This document shows, one piece after another, positions 53,834 through 62,402 of a DNA stretch of 64,000 nucleotides (the first letter of the stretch is position 1; each line of letters opens with the position of its first letter). The stretch covers positions 16,065-80,064 of the forward strand of contig JAFXQB010000013.1 of the NCBI GenBank assembly GCA_017527435.1. The letters run 5' to 3'. The notes under the pieces were generated by a model that had not been told where the DNA came from, made no database searches, and was given only the letters and a program-made list of their open reading frames with translations. Source of the stretch: Salinivirgaceae bacterium (lineage in GTDB: Bacteria > Bacteroidota > Bacteroidia > Bacteroidales > SZUA-534). The position numbers were made by a program, and so were the translations under genes.

Positions 53834-54620
53834 TTTTATTTCGAATTATTGATAACACAATGAATGTCAAGCCTAAAATCACAAACGGGATGCTCAGCCA
53901 CTGCCCCATATCGAGCATCATCGACTTCTCGAACTCGACCTGAGTCTCTTTGGTGAACTCGATGAAGAAGCGGAACGCGAAGATGAGCGCCATCGCAAGG
54001 CCGAAAATGAGTCCTTTGCGCTTGGGGGCATCGGTTTTGAAGTACATCCAGAGCAGCGTGAGCCCCATTGCAAGGTAGCCCAGCGCCTCGTAGAGCTGCG
54101 ACGGATGGCGGGCGAAATCCTCACCATTGTTCTCGAAGATGAAGCCCCACGGCTGAGTCGTCGGGCAGCCCACAATCTCTGAGTTCATCAGGTTTCCCAT
54201 CCTGATAAAGAATCCCGAAAGGGCAATCATTATGGCCAGGCGGTCGAAGAGCCAGAGCGTATCGACCTTGTATTTGTGCACAAACAGCCCCAAGGCGATG
54301 AACAGTCCGATGCCCGCGCCGTGGCTCGCAAGGCCGCCCTCCCATATTTTCAGAATCTGCAACGGGTGGCTCAGGTAGAATTGCGGCTCGTAGAACAGAC
54401 AGTGTCCAAGCCGCGCGCCAACAATGGTGCCGATGAAGAAATAGAGCAGCAGATTGTCGATATAATCGAGCTTGACGCCCTCGCGCTTAAAGATGTGCTT
54501 CATAAGGTAGTAGCCCACCACGAAAGCTATGGCGAACAGCACGCCATACCAGCGCGGCCCGAAGGCTCCAATGCTGAATATCTCGGGCGACGGATGCCAA
54601 TGAATGTATGCAAGGTTCAT
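53817..54620 (-). CDS. lgt: Prolipoprotein diacylglyceryl transferase
   Basis: Transfers diacylglycerol from phosphatidylglycerol to the lipobox Cys of prolipoproteins. 267 residues, about seven membrane helices. Family motifs: the HGGLxxxG-like GGLASHGAGIGLF, RMGNLMNSEIVG with essential Arg and Asn, and RHPSQLYEALG. The C-terminus ends with a hydrophobic helix and NKNAKEV. A TAACTTTG -7 box lies at 54644-54637 on the minus strand, with no clear -33 match. Confidence 0.95.
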   Translation of the reverse strand: MNLAYIHWHPSPEIFSIGAFGPRWYGVLFAIAFVVGYYLMKHIFKREGVKLDYIDNLLLYFFIGTIVGARLGHCLFYEPQFYLSHPLQILKIWEGGLASHGAGIGLFIALGLFVHKYKVDTLWLFDRLAIMIALSGFFIRMGNLMNSEIVGCPTTQPWGFIFENNGEDFARHPSQLYEALGYLAMGLTLLWMYFKTDAPKRKGLIFGLAMALIFAFRFFIEFTKETQVEFEKSMMLDMGQWLSIPFVILGLTFIVLSIIRNKNAKEV

Positions 54621-54713
54621 TTTGAATGATTTTGCGCAAAGTTAAGCGGAATTTTTTATTGGCGAATTAATGTATCGGATAATTGGCGAGGTGTTCCCCG
54701 AAAGTTGCACAAA

Positions 54714-54748
54714 AAAATGGGAACGGAATGGCACTCCGCTCCCATTTT
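54714..54748 (-). terminator. Terminator after the GH43 gene
   Basis: AAAATGGGA (54714-54722) pairs with TCCCATTTT (54740-54748), and CGGA/TCCG extend the stem after one mismatch. Read on the minus strand it is followed by the T run at 54717-54711. It lies 28 bases after the GH43 stop. Confidence 0.8.
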
Positions 54749-54775
54749 AAATTGGTATTGCTCGAACTTGCCGGG

Positions 54776-56281
54776 CTATTTAAACTGCCAGCCGTCGAAC
54801 TCAAGGTCGCCAGCAAAGACAAAGAACAAATCGTGCTTGCCGCTTACTGGCTTTGTGAGTTGTGTGGTTACGTTGGCAAACTGGCCGTTGGTGTTCTTAA
54901 TTGTCAGATATCCAACACATTCGCCATCGGCCTTGTCGATGCAGATTTTAATTGCGCCGCGGCTGTCGCTGGCCACACGGCCAGTGAATTGGCTTGCGCC
55001 TTCAGCAAAATCGACACCTGCAAGACCAATCCAATCGCCAGTGGCAATGCCGGTTACACAAAGGTTGGTGCCGGTGGTGTAGCGGGTTTCAATTCCGCCC
55101 TGCCAAGCCATGGTCTCGGCTTCGGTGTAGTTGAACGGATTGAAGGCCTTAATCTGCTCAACGCCAGTATATGTGCCTGTAACTTGCTCAATCTTACCAT
55201 CTTCAGTAATGGTAACCTTATCAACATTGGTCGAACGGTAGCCGTCGGCGGTGATGCCCATACGCTCGCGCAGGATTTGAGCGTGATAGAACAGATAGTA
55301 GTCGTCGCCGAGCTTGCAGACAGCGTGGTGGTTGTTGCCGCCAATGCCGAAGAAGTCGCCGGGATTGTTGAAGAACGTTCCCTGGAATGTGAACGGTCCC
55401 ATCGGGTTCTTACTTGTCATGTAGGCAATGCGGCCGTTGCCAAGCTCGGGGCTGTTGAAGTTGGTGCAGTAGCTGTAATAATAGGTGTCGCCAATCTTGT
55501 TGGCGCCGGCATCTTCAAACAAGTACGGCGGATTGATGGCCACAGGGGCACCGTCGAGACCAGTAAGGCTGGCGTCGAGCTTCACAACGCGGGCTGTGCC
55601 GGGGTCGGCATATTGCGGGCCCTTGCCGGGAATGAACGGCACGCCGCCACCAACATACAGGTAGCCGTCGCCATTGTCATCAACCAGAACCGCCGGGTCG
55701 AACAGCCAGGTGACGCTAGCGCAGGTTGGCGTTTCACGCGATACGATTGGCTTTCCGATGGGGTCGGTCCAAGGGCCGTAAGGGGTGTCGGAAGTAACAA
55801 TTCCGATGCCGTTGCCGCTGTTGGCGAAGTAAAGGAAGAATTTCTCCTTGCCGTCGATGGTTTTATGGCAAGCTGTCGGGGCCCATGAGAACTGCGCCCA
55901 TTTGGCGGCGCCGTCGGGTCCGGCAATCGGCATTGCGCCGTGGTCGGTCCAGTTGACAAGGTCGTCCGACGAGATGCAGAAAATCTTGTTGATGGTCTGG
56001 AAAGAGTTGTTTTTGGCAACGCCTGCGGTGTCATACTCAAGCACGTCGTTGGTCATATAGACATAGACGCGGCCGTCGTACTCCATAGCGTAGGGGTCGG
56101 CGCCGAAGCGCTGCGTGGCGAGCGGATTGTGCTCGGTTTGCTGCTTGTAGGCTTTTGTGAGTTCGATGTTGTCGAACATGGCTTGTGTTTTAGAGTCGCT
56201 GTCGCAACCGGCCATCAACGCCGCGGCAAGCAGCATCGGCGCAATGGCTGTAATCTGATTCTTCTTCATTTTCATTTGCAT
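54776..56281 (-). CDS. GH43 family glycosidase lipoprotein with CBM6
   Basis: 501 residues. A lipoprotein signal with Cys26 and acidic residues after it (AGCDSDSK), suggesting surface exposure. The five-bladed GH43 propeller (50-370) shows the general base Asp62 in GADPYAMEYDG, TWLFDPAVLVDDNGDGYLYVGGG with the modulating Asp, and FEDAGANKIGDTYY with the acid Glu region. Residues 385-501 are a carbohydrate-binding module of the CBM6 type (FNYTEAETMAWQGGIETRYT, ending FAGDLEFDGWQFK). Probably an arabinofuranosidase or xylosidase acting on arabinoxylan. No SusC/D genes are adjacent. ATG at 56269 is an alternative start. Confidence 0.9.
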   Translation of the reverse strand: MQMKMKKNQITAIAPMLLAAALMAGCDSDSKTQAMFDNIELTKAYKQQTEHNPLATQRFGADPYAMEYDGRVYVYMTNDVLEYDTAGVAKNNSFQTINKIFCISSDDLVNWTDHGAMPIAGPDGAAKWAQFSWAPTACHKTIDGKEKFFLYFANSGNGIGIVTSDTPYGPWTDPIGKPIVSRETPTCASVTWLFDPAVLVDDNGDGYLYVGGGVPFIPGKGPQYADPGTARVVKLDASLTGLDGAPVAINPPYLFEDAGANKIGDTYYYSYCTNFNSPELGNGRIAYMTSKNPMGPFTFQGTFFNNPGDFFGIGGNNHHAVCKLGDDYYLFYHAQILRERMGITADGYRSTNVDKVTITEDGKIEQVTGTYTGVEQIKAFNPFNYTEAETMAWQGGIETRYTTGTNLCVTGIATGDWIGLAGVDFAEGASQFTGRVASDSRGAIKICIDKADGECVGYLTIKNTNGQFANVTTQLTKPVSGKHDLFFVFAGDLEFDGWQFK

Positions 56282-56413
56282 TTAAGGTAGTTTAAAACGA
56301 TGCGAAAGATAAATAAAAACACTAACACTGGAATAAAATTCGATTTTTGTTGGCCTGTCAGCCAACCGAATTTCAAGTCTGCACCACCCTTTCATTTTTT
56401 TTGTGCCAATTAG

Positions 56414-56442
56414 TTGTTGGTATCAATAATTAACTACTTTTG
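56414..56442 (+). promoter_or_regulatory. tRNA-Ser promoter
   Basis: TTG (56414-56416), 18 bases, TACTTTTG (56435-56442). A full Bacteroidota-type promoter ending 5 bases before the tRNA. Confidence 0.75.
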
Positions 56443-56447
56443 CGCCC

Positions 56448-56539
56448 GGAAAGATGCCAGAGTGGTCGAATGGACCGCACTCGAAATGCGGCGAGCGGGT
56501 TAAACTGCTCCTAGGGTTCGAATCCCTATCTTTCCGCCA
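56448..56539 (+). tRNA. tRNA-Ser (CGA)
   Basis: Acceptor GGAAAGA/TCTTTCC, G discriminator and encoded CCA (56537-56539). Anticodon arm CCGCA-CTCGAAA-TGCGG puts CGA at 34-36, reading UCG. The long variable arm (CGAGCGGGTTAAACTGCTCC) is diagnostic of class II tRNA-Ser. The T arm is TAGGGTTCGAATCCCTA. UCG is a very common Ser codon in the genes of this window, so this tRNA should be in high demand. Confidence 0.96.
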
Positions 56540-56633
56540 CAAATCCTGTCTGTTTTCAGATGGGATTTTTTTTGCTATAACCTGGCAAAAAACAGTCGCC
56601 GTAAAAATGCCACGAAATAATGAGTCACAGCAG

Positions 56634-56662
56634 TTGCAAAATGCTGATTTTTATTAATTTTG
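56634..56662 (+). promoter_or_regulatory. DEAD-box helicase promoter
   Basis: TTG (56634-56636), 18 bases, TAATTTTG (56655-56662), start codon at 56680. The leader is therefore only about 10 bases. Confidence 0.75.
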
Positions 56663-56679
56663 CGGCCTAATTTTTTACA

Positions 56680-58692
56680 ATGAGCAATTTTACAGACTTC
56701 GGCCTTAACGAGAACATTATCAAGGCCATAAGCGAACTGGGCTTTGAATCACCCACACCTATTCAGGAAAAGACAATCCCGACAATAATAGCATCAAAGA
56801 CCGATTTGGTTGCATTGGCGCAAACCGGCACGGGCAAAACGGCCGGCTTCGGGCTGCCAATTTTGCAGCAGATTGACTTGCAAGCCGACCACGTGCAAGC
56901 ACTTGCTTTGTGCCCCACCCGCGAGTTGTGTCTGCAAATTGCCAACGACTTGACCAAATTTGCAAAGTACACCAAAGGTCTGTCGATTGTGGCAGTTTAC
57001 GGCGGCGCCAATATCAATCCGCAGATTCGTCAGCTGAAAAGCGGCGCGCACATTGTTGTCGGCACACCGGGGCGCGTGCTCGATATGATTAAACGCGGTG
57101 CGTTCAATATCAGTAACATACAATGGCTTGTTCTTGACGAAGCCGACGAGATGCTGAATATGGGCTTTCAGGAAGACCTTGACAGCATTTTGAGCACATC
57201 GCCCGACACCAAGCAGACTCTGCTCTTTTCGGCCACTATGCCCGACGGCGTGCGCAAAATTGCAATGAACTATATGCACGACGCTGAAGAGATTGCCGTG
57301 GGCAAGAAAAACTCGGGTGCCGAGAATGTCCGTCACGAATATTATATGGTGAAGGCCGCCGACCGCTATCTGGCGCTCAAGCGCCTTGCCGACATCAATC
57401 CGAACATTTACGGAATTGTGTTCTGCCGCACCCGCAGCGAGACTAAAGAAGTGGCTGCCAAGCTGATACAAGACGGCTACAACGCTGACGCCCTTCACGG
57501 CGACCTGTCGCAAGACCAACGCGACACGGTTATGGGCCGCTTCCGCGACCGCTCGCTGCAACTGCTCATTGCCACCGACGTTGCCGCCCGCGGACTCGAT
57601 GTGAACGACCTGACGCACGTCATCAACTATAACCTGCCCGACGACCCCGAAGTATACATCCACCGCAGCGGACGTACCGGACGCGCCGGAAAATCAGGCG
57701 TATCAATGACCATTATCCACTCGCGCGAGACGCGCAAGATTAAGACGCTTGAGAAACTTGTCGGCAAGCCGTTCGAACTGAAAAAAGTGCCCACCGGCGC
57801 CGAGATTTGCGAAAAACGGCTTTATAACGTGCTCGACAGGCTTGAGCGTGTTGAAGTGAACGACGACGAGATTGCAGCATACCTGCCGATGGCCACAAAG
57901 AAACTGTCGTGGCTCGACAAGGACGAGCTCATCAAACGGGTTGTGTGGCTCGAGTTCAACCGATTCATTGATTACTACAAATCGGCTGAAGACCTGAACG
58001 TTGAACCTGGTCAAGGCAAGGGCAAGAACGATGGCGAAGAACGCGAAGGTCGCAAAGAACGGAAAGAGCGCAAACGCCGCAACGATGAAGATTACACACG
58101 CCTGTTCATCAATGTGGGCACAAAACGCGGGCTGTCGGTTCCGCGCCTTCTGGGCATGATTAACGACGCCACACGCGACAAGAGCATCGACATTGGCCGA
58201 ATCGACCTGCAACGCAACTTCTCGTTCTTCGAGATTGAAAATGAAGCTGTTGAGAAAGTGATGGACGCGCTGAAAAACGTCACTTACGACAACGAGAATG
58301 TGGAATTCGGCCTTGCAACTAATCAAACAGCGCCGCCGGCCGCCAAGCGCACCAAGAAAAAGCAGCGCGACGGCAACGCAGCCGACCATCGCGAAAGCGA
58401 AACGGCCAAAGGCAAAGGCAAGCGCTCAAATGTGAAAATCGAACGTAAAAAATTCAGCGGCAAGGTGTTCGACGAGTCGGATTTCAATTTCGATTTCTTC
58501 AACGATAATGTTGACCGCCGCCGAGGACGCAAAAAAGGGAAGGCCGAACGCCCCGACCATCCTGAATATGAAGCGGTTCCGCGTCGTAAATCGAAGAAAA
58601 ACGCTACCGCCAACACCGACGATAAAAAGAAGAAAGACAAGCACAAAAAGGATAAAAAAGACAGAAATGCGGGAAAAAGGCGCAAGAGTTAA
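56680..58692 (+). CDS. DEAD-box RNA helicase with DbpA-type RNA-binding domain
   Basis: 670 residues. Helicase core: Q motif (ESPTPIQEKTIP), motif I AQTGTGKTAGF, Ia PTRELCLQI, II LDEADEML, III SATMPD, V DVAARGLDV, VI HRSGRTGRAG. After residue 450 a DbpA/CsdA-like RNA-binding fold (DYTRLFINVGTKRGLSVPRLLG), then a Lys/Arg-rich tail (570-670, for example KRTKKKQRDGN and KKKDKHKKDKKDRN). It is expected to remodel rRNA or cold-stabilised mRNA. The basic tail is longer than in most family members. Confidence 0.93.
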   Translation: MSNFTDFGLNENIIKAISELGFESPTPIQEKTIPTIIASKTDLVALAQTGTGKTAGFGLPILQQIDLQADHVQALALCPTRELCLQIANDLTKFAKYTKGLSIVAVYGGANINPQIRQLKSGAHIVVGTPGRVLDMIKRGAFNISNIQWLVLDEADEMLNMGFQEDLDSILSTSPDTKQTLLFSATMPDGVRKIAMNYMHDAEEIAVGKKNSGAENVRHEYYMVKAADRYLALKRLADINPNIYGIVFCRTRSETKEVAAKLIQDGYNADALHGDLSQDQRDTVMGRFRDRSLQLLIATDVAARGLDVNDLTHVINYNLPDDPEVYIHRSGRTGRAGKSGVSMTIIHSRETRKIKTLEKLVGKPFELKKVPTGAEICEKRLYNVLDRLERVEVNDDEIAAYLPMATKKLSWLDKDELIKRVVWLEFNRFIDYYKSAEDLNVEPGQGKGKNDGEEREGRKERKERKRRNDEDYTRLFINVGTKRGLSVPRLLGMINDATRDKSIDIGRIDLQRNFSFFEIENEAVEKVMDALKNVTYDNENVEFGLATNQTAPPAAKRTKKKQRDGNAADHRESETAKGKGKRSNVKIERKKFSGKVFDESDFNFDFFNDNVDRRRGRKKGKAERPDHPEYEAVPRRKSKKNATANTDDKKKKDKHKKDKKDRNAGKRRKS

Positions 58693-58775
58693 CCGCCATC
58701 CGTGGTTCGCAATTTAAAAAGTCCATCGGCAAAAATAAAAACCGCCCCAAAAAGGCCACCATTCCAATAAATGAC

Positions 58776-58783
58776 TACATTTG
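58776..58783 (+). promoter_or_regulatory. Promoter -7 box ahead of the polyamine locus (TACATTTG)
   Basis: TACATTTG fits TAnnTTTG; no good -33 match. It implies transcription from about 58790, leaving a leader of about 225 bases before speA. Confidence 0.5.
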
Positions 58784-58789
58784 CACCGA

Positions 58790-58968
58790 TGGAGCACACT
58801 TTAGATTGTTAGAGTATTTCCATTTTATTGATTTGCACTTAAATGTGCAGTTTTTTTAAAGTTGGTTACTTATAACCACCCGACTTGAGAAACGGTCAAT
58901 AAGAGTAGTAAAAGTAAATATTTACTATATAGACTCTGACAATCTGCCGAGGTTCACCACAAGCAGAT
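58790..58968 (+). ncRNA. Candidate structured leader RNA upstream of speA
   Basis: A long-range helix is visible: AGATTGTTAGAGT (58803-58815) pairs with ACTCTGACAATCT (58933-58945) over 13 pairs, one of them G-U. Inside it, TTATTGA (58825-58831) pairs with TCAATAA (58896-58902), extended by wobbles. Within that are two hairpins: TGCAC/GTGCA (58834-58849) and GGTTA/TAACC (58864-58877). A further hairpin AGTAA/TTACT lies at 58913-58926. Downstream, ATCTGC (58942-58947) can instead pair with GCAGAT (58963-58968), which would break the end of the long helix: a possible two-state switch. No open reading frame explains the conservation of pairing. I cannot match it to a known riboswitch or to 6S RNA. 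Start and end are approximate. Confidence 0.5.
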
Positions 58969-59016
58969 AAAGTAAACAAGAAAGGTAGTATTGTTTAATT
59001 TTTTAAAACGCTTGAA

Positions 59017-60474
59017 ATGAATCAAGACCAAGCACCTATCTACGAGGCTCTGGAAGAATTCCGAAGAAAACGCATTGTACCGTTCGACGTTCCTGGCCAC
59101 AAACGCGGCCGTGGCAATCCAGATTTGGCCAAACTGTTTGGCAAACAGTGTGTTGAGATTGACGTCAACTCAATGAAGCCGCTCGACAACCTGTGCCACC
59201 CCATATCGGTCATCAAGAAGGCTGAAGAGTTGGCCGCCGAAGCATTCCACGCCGCGCACGCCTTCCTAATGGTGGGCGGCACCACATCGTCGGTGCAGAC
59301 AATGGTGCTCACAGCCTGCAAGAAGGGCGACAAAATCATTCTGCCGCGAAACGTGCACCGCAGCGTCATCAACGCGCTGGTGGTGAACGGCGCCACACCC
59401 ATCTACGTCAACCCCGATATGGACCGCCGTCTGGGTATCGCCCTTGGAATGAAGATTTCGCAGGTTGAGAAGGCCATCGAGGCCAACCCCGACGCGGTGG
59501 CCATTCTGGTGAACAACCCCACCTACTACGGCATCTGCTCGAATCTGAAAAAAATTGTTGAACTGGCGCACGCCCACAATATGCTGGTGCTGGTTGACGA
59601 GGCGCACGGCACGCACTTCTATTTTGGTGAGAATATGCCAATTACGGCAATGGCGGCTGGCGCCGATATGTCGTCAATCAGTATGCACAAATCGGGCGGA
59701 AGCCTGACACAGAGCTCGTTTCTGCTCATCGGCGAAAGCGTGAGCGCTGGCTACGTTAGGCAGGTGATAAACCTGACGCAGACCACAAGCGCGTCGTATC
59801 TGCTGCTGGCGAGTCTCGACATATCGCGCCGCAACCTGGCCATCCGCGGCAAGGAGGCTTTTGCCGAAGTGCAGCGCATTGCCGACTACGCCCGCACCGA
59901 AATCAACAAAATCGGCGGCTACTACGCCTACGGTAAGGAGTTGATTAACAACGACAGCATCTACGATTTCGACACCACCAAACTGACGGTCTTCACCCTT
60001 GACATCGGCTTGGCGGGCATTGAGGTTTACGACCTTCTGCGCGACGAGTACGACATTCAGGTTGAGTTGGGCGACATCGGCAACATATTGGCATACATAT
60101 CGATAGGCGACCGAATGCGCGAGGTTGAGCGGCTTGTGAGCGCACTCTACGACATTCAGCGCCGCTACCGCCGCGAGCGCACGGGCCTGTTCGACCACGA
60201 GTACATCAACCCGTCGGTGGTTATGACGCCGCAAGAGGCCTTCTACGCGGCCAAAGAGGAAATGATTCCCATCCGCGAGACCAACGGCCGCATCTGCACC
60301 GAGTTTGTTATGTGCTACCCCCCTGGAATCCCGATTCTGGCGCCTGGCGAGCGCATCACGCAGGAAATCATCGATTACATTCTGTACGCCAAAGAGAAGG
60401 GCTGCTCAATGACTGGCCCCGAGGACGAGAAAATCGAGCGGCTGAATGTGATTCGGGAGCAGACGATTTATTAA
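59017..60474 (+). CDS. speA: Biosynthetic arginine decarboxylase (fold type I, Bacillus SpeA type)
   Basis: 485 residues of the Orn/Lys/Arg decarboxylase group I-like family. The N-terminal PFDVPGHKRGRG (22-33) is the family start. DEAHGTH (194-200) holds the PLP-N1 Asp, and SMHKSGGSLTQSS holds the Schiff-base Lys225. Length and sequence are like the short arginine decarboxylase of Bacillus rather than the 700-residue enterobacterial enzymes. It makes agmatine, which SpeB, encoded two genes on, converts to putrescine. That context favours arginine over lysine or ornithine as substrate. It follows the candidate structured leader. Confidence 0.9.
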   Translation: MNQDQAPIYEALEEFRRKRIVPFDVPGHKRGRGNPDLAKLFGKQCVEIDVNSMKPLDNLCHPISVIKKAEELAAEAFHAAHAFLMVGGTTSSVQTMVLTACKKGDKIILPRNVHRSVINALVVNGATPIYVNPDMDRRLGIALGMKISQVEKAIEANPDAVAILVNNPTYYGICSNLKKIVELAHAHNMLVLVDEAHGTHFYFGENMPITAMAAGADMSSISMHKSGGSLTQSSFLLIGESVSAGYVRQVINLTQTTSASYLLLASLDISRRNLAIRGKEAFAEVQRIADYARTEINKIGGYYAYGKELINNDSIYDFDTTKLTVFTLDIGLAGIEVYDLLRDEYDIQVELGDIGNILAYISIGDRMREVERLVSALYDIQRRYRRERTGLFDHEYINPSVVMTPQEAFYAAKEEMIPIRETNGRICTEFVMCYPPGIPILAPGERITQEIIDYILYAKEKGCSMTGPEDEKIERLNVIREQTIY

Positions 60475-60680
60475 TTAGGCACTAGGGATTAGGCATTAGG
60501 CACTAGGGATTTAGGATTTAGGATTTAGGATTTAGAATGTAGGATTTAGGAATTATGATTTTTGATTTGCGATTTCTGATTACAAGGTGGCTCACGGCTC
60601 AAAGCCGTCTGTTGTCTGTAGTCCGTTGTCTGTAGTCAAAATTCAATCAATCAATTAGTCAATTAATCACTCATTGAGAA
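60475..60680. repeat. Word-repeat spacer between speA and speE
   Basis: TTAGGCACTAGGGATTAGGC, GGATTTAGGATTTAGGATTTAG, GATTTGCGATTTCTGATTAC, and GTCTGTTGTCTGTAGTCCG (reverse orientation of the word at 18888), ending in AATCAATCAATTAGTCAATT. No gene. Confidence 0.75.
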
Positions 60681-61544
60681 ATGGAATTCTGGTTTTCTGA
60701 ACATCACACCGAAAATGTAAAGTTCTCTGTGAAAGTGGACAAGCACCTTTACACGAACGAGACCGACCTGGGGCGCGTCGATATTTTTGAGTCGCTCGAA
60801 TTCGGAAAGTTTCTGGCGGTTGACGGCTACATCATCTTCACCGAGCGCGACGAGTTCATCTACGACGAAATGTTGAGTCACGTGCCAATGGCCGTGCACC
60901 CCAATCCCAAAAGCGTGCTGATTTTCGGTTCGGGCGACGGCGGCGTGGTGGAGGAACTGCTCAAATACAAGAGTCTGGAACGCATTGACCTTGTGGAAGT
61001 TAACGACGGCGTGGTGGAAGCCTGCCGCAAATTCTTCCCCGAGACGGCATCGAGCCTTGACGACGAGCGCGTGACCGTTTACACCGAGAACGCCCTGCGC
61101 TTCATCCGACACATCGAGAACGAGTACGACGTGATAATTGTGGACTCGGCGGGATTCTACGGCCCTGGCGAGAGTCTGCTCACCCGCGAGTTCTACGGCG
61201 GCTGCTACAAGGCGCTGAAGGCCGACGGCATAATGGTGAACCAACATCAGAGCCCCTTCTACGAGGAGGACCGCATTGAGACGCAGAAAGCCCACAAGCG
61301 TATTGTCGACAGTTTCCCGATTAGCCGTGTCTATCAGGCACATATACCATCGTACCCGTCGGGTTACTGGCTGTTCGGATTCGCGTCGAAGAAATACCGC
61401 CCCGTGCTCGACCTGAACGCCGACGCGTGGAACAAACTGGGAATCAAAACCGATTATTACACCACCAACCTGCACAAAGGCTGCTTTGCGCTGCCCGCCT
61501 ACGTGGAGCGAATGCTGGCCGACGTGGAGAAGATAAAAGACTGA
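60681..61544 (+). CDS. speE: Spermidine synthase-like aminopropyltransferase
   Basis: 287 residues with the N-terminal beta domain and a Rossmann methyltransferase-like fold. The binding loop for decarboxylated SAM is FGSGDGGVVEELLKY (82-96), and VEVNDGVVEACRKFFP follows. In the active-site loop the first Asp is kept (VDS, Asp155). The second acidic residue of the usual DST(D/E)PxGPA is Gly158: the sequence is DSAGFYGPGESL. That Asp is thought to act on the attacking amine, so substrate or activity may differ. It overlaps none of its neighbours; speB starts 7 bases after. Confidence 0.82.
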   Translation: MEFWFSEHHTENVKFSVKVDKHLYTNETDLGRVDIFESLEFGKFLAVDGYIIFTERDEFIYDEMLSHVPMAVHPNPKSVLIFGSGDGGVVEELLKYKSLERIDLVEVNDGVVEACRKFFPETASSLDDERVTVYTENALRFIRHIENEYDVIIVDSAGFYGPGESLLTREFYGGCYKALKADGIMVNQHQSPFYEEDRIETQKAHKRIVDSFPISRVYQAHIPSYPSGYWLFGFASKKYRPVLDLNADAWNKLGIKTDYYTTNLHKGCFALPAYVERMLADVEKIKD

Positions 61545-61550
61545 CCGACA

Positions 61551-62402
61551 ATGCTTAACAAGAACATTGAGACATTCATCGGCTGCGACGCCGAATACAG
61601 CGAGGCGCGGATTGTGCTCTTCGGGGCGCCGTTCGACTCAACCACGTCGTTCCGCCCTGGCACACGGTTCGCGCCGCACACCATCCGCAGCGAGTCGTTC
61701 GGGCTCGAAACCTACAGCCCCCTGCTCGACCGCGACCTTGAAGACATCAGCGTGTTCGACAGCGGCGACCTTGAACTCTGCATCGGCAGCAGCGAAAAGG
61801 CGCTTGCGCAGATTTCGGAACGCACGGCTACCATATTGGCCGACAACAAGTTACCGCTAATGATTGGCGGCGAGCACCTTGTCACTTTAGGCGCTTTCCG
61901 CGAAGTGATAAAGAAATACCCCGACGTGCACATCGTCCATTTCGACGCCCACACCGACCTGCGCGACGAGTATCTGGGCGTTGGGTTGTCGCACGCGTGC
62001 GTCATCCGCCGCTGCCACGACCTGACGGGCGACGGCCGTATCCATCAGTTCGGCATCCGCTCGGGCGAACGCTCGGAGTTCCGCTGGGCCGCCGAGGGAC
62101 ATACCGACTTGCACAAGTTCAATTTCGACGGTCTGGCCGAAACGGTGAAGCGGATTGGCCGCAAGCCCGTCTATTTCACCATCGACCTTGACGTGCTCGA
62201 CCCGTCGGTTTTCCCTGGCACGGGAACGCCCGAAGCAGGCGGCGTGTCGTTTATGCAACTGTTTGACGCTATGCGGATTGTGTGCAACGGCTGCAACATT
62301 GTGGCCGCCGACGTCAACGAGTTGTGCCCCACCTACGACCAAAGCGGCGTCTCGACGGCTGTGGCCTGCAAGGTGGTGAGGGAACTTTTATTGAGTATTT
62401 AG
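61551..62402 (+). CDS. speB: Agmatinase
   Basis: Hydrolyses agmatine to putrescine and urea. 283 residues of the ureohydrolase fold. Mn ligands are visible: His109 in GGEHLVTLG, FDAHTDLRDE (131-140) with Asp132, His134 and Asp136, and IDLDVLDPS (211-219) with Asp212 and Asp214. EAGG (228-231) closes the site. Its place after arginine decarboxylase and SpeE supports agmatinase over arginase or formimidoylglutamase. Confidence 0.93.
   Translation: MLNKNIETFIGCDAEYSEARIVLFGAPFDSTTSFRPGTRFAPHTIRSESFGLETYSPLLDRDLEDISVFDSGDLELCIGSSEKALAQISERTATILADNKLPLMIGGEHLVTLGAFREVIKKYPDVHIVHFDAHTDLRDEYLGVGLSHACVIRRCHDLTGDGRIHQFGIRSGERSEFRWAAEGHTDLHKFNFDGLAETVKRIGRKPVYFTIDLDVLDPSVFPGTGTPEAGGVSFMQLFDAMRIVCNGCNIVAADVNELCPTYDQSGVSTAVACKVVRELLLSI

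Noticed and set aside
54683..55888. 401-residue open frame on the plus strand
   Set aside because: Antisense to the GH43-CBM6 gene; no motif.
58834..58856. TGCAC...GTGCA hairpin followed by a T run as a simple terminator
   Set aside because: The stem is only 5 bp and it lies inside a larger paired structure downstream of the promoter; read alone it would be a weak terminator, so it is treated as part of the leader, although an attenuator role is possible.
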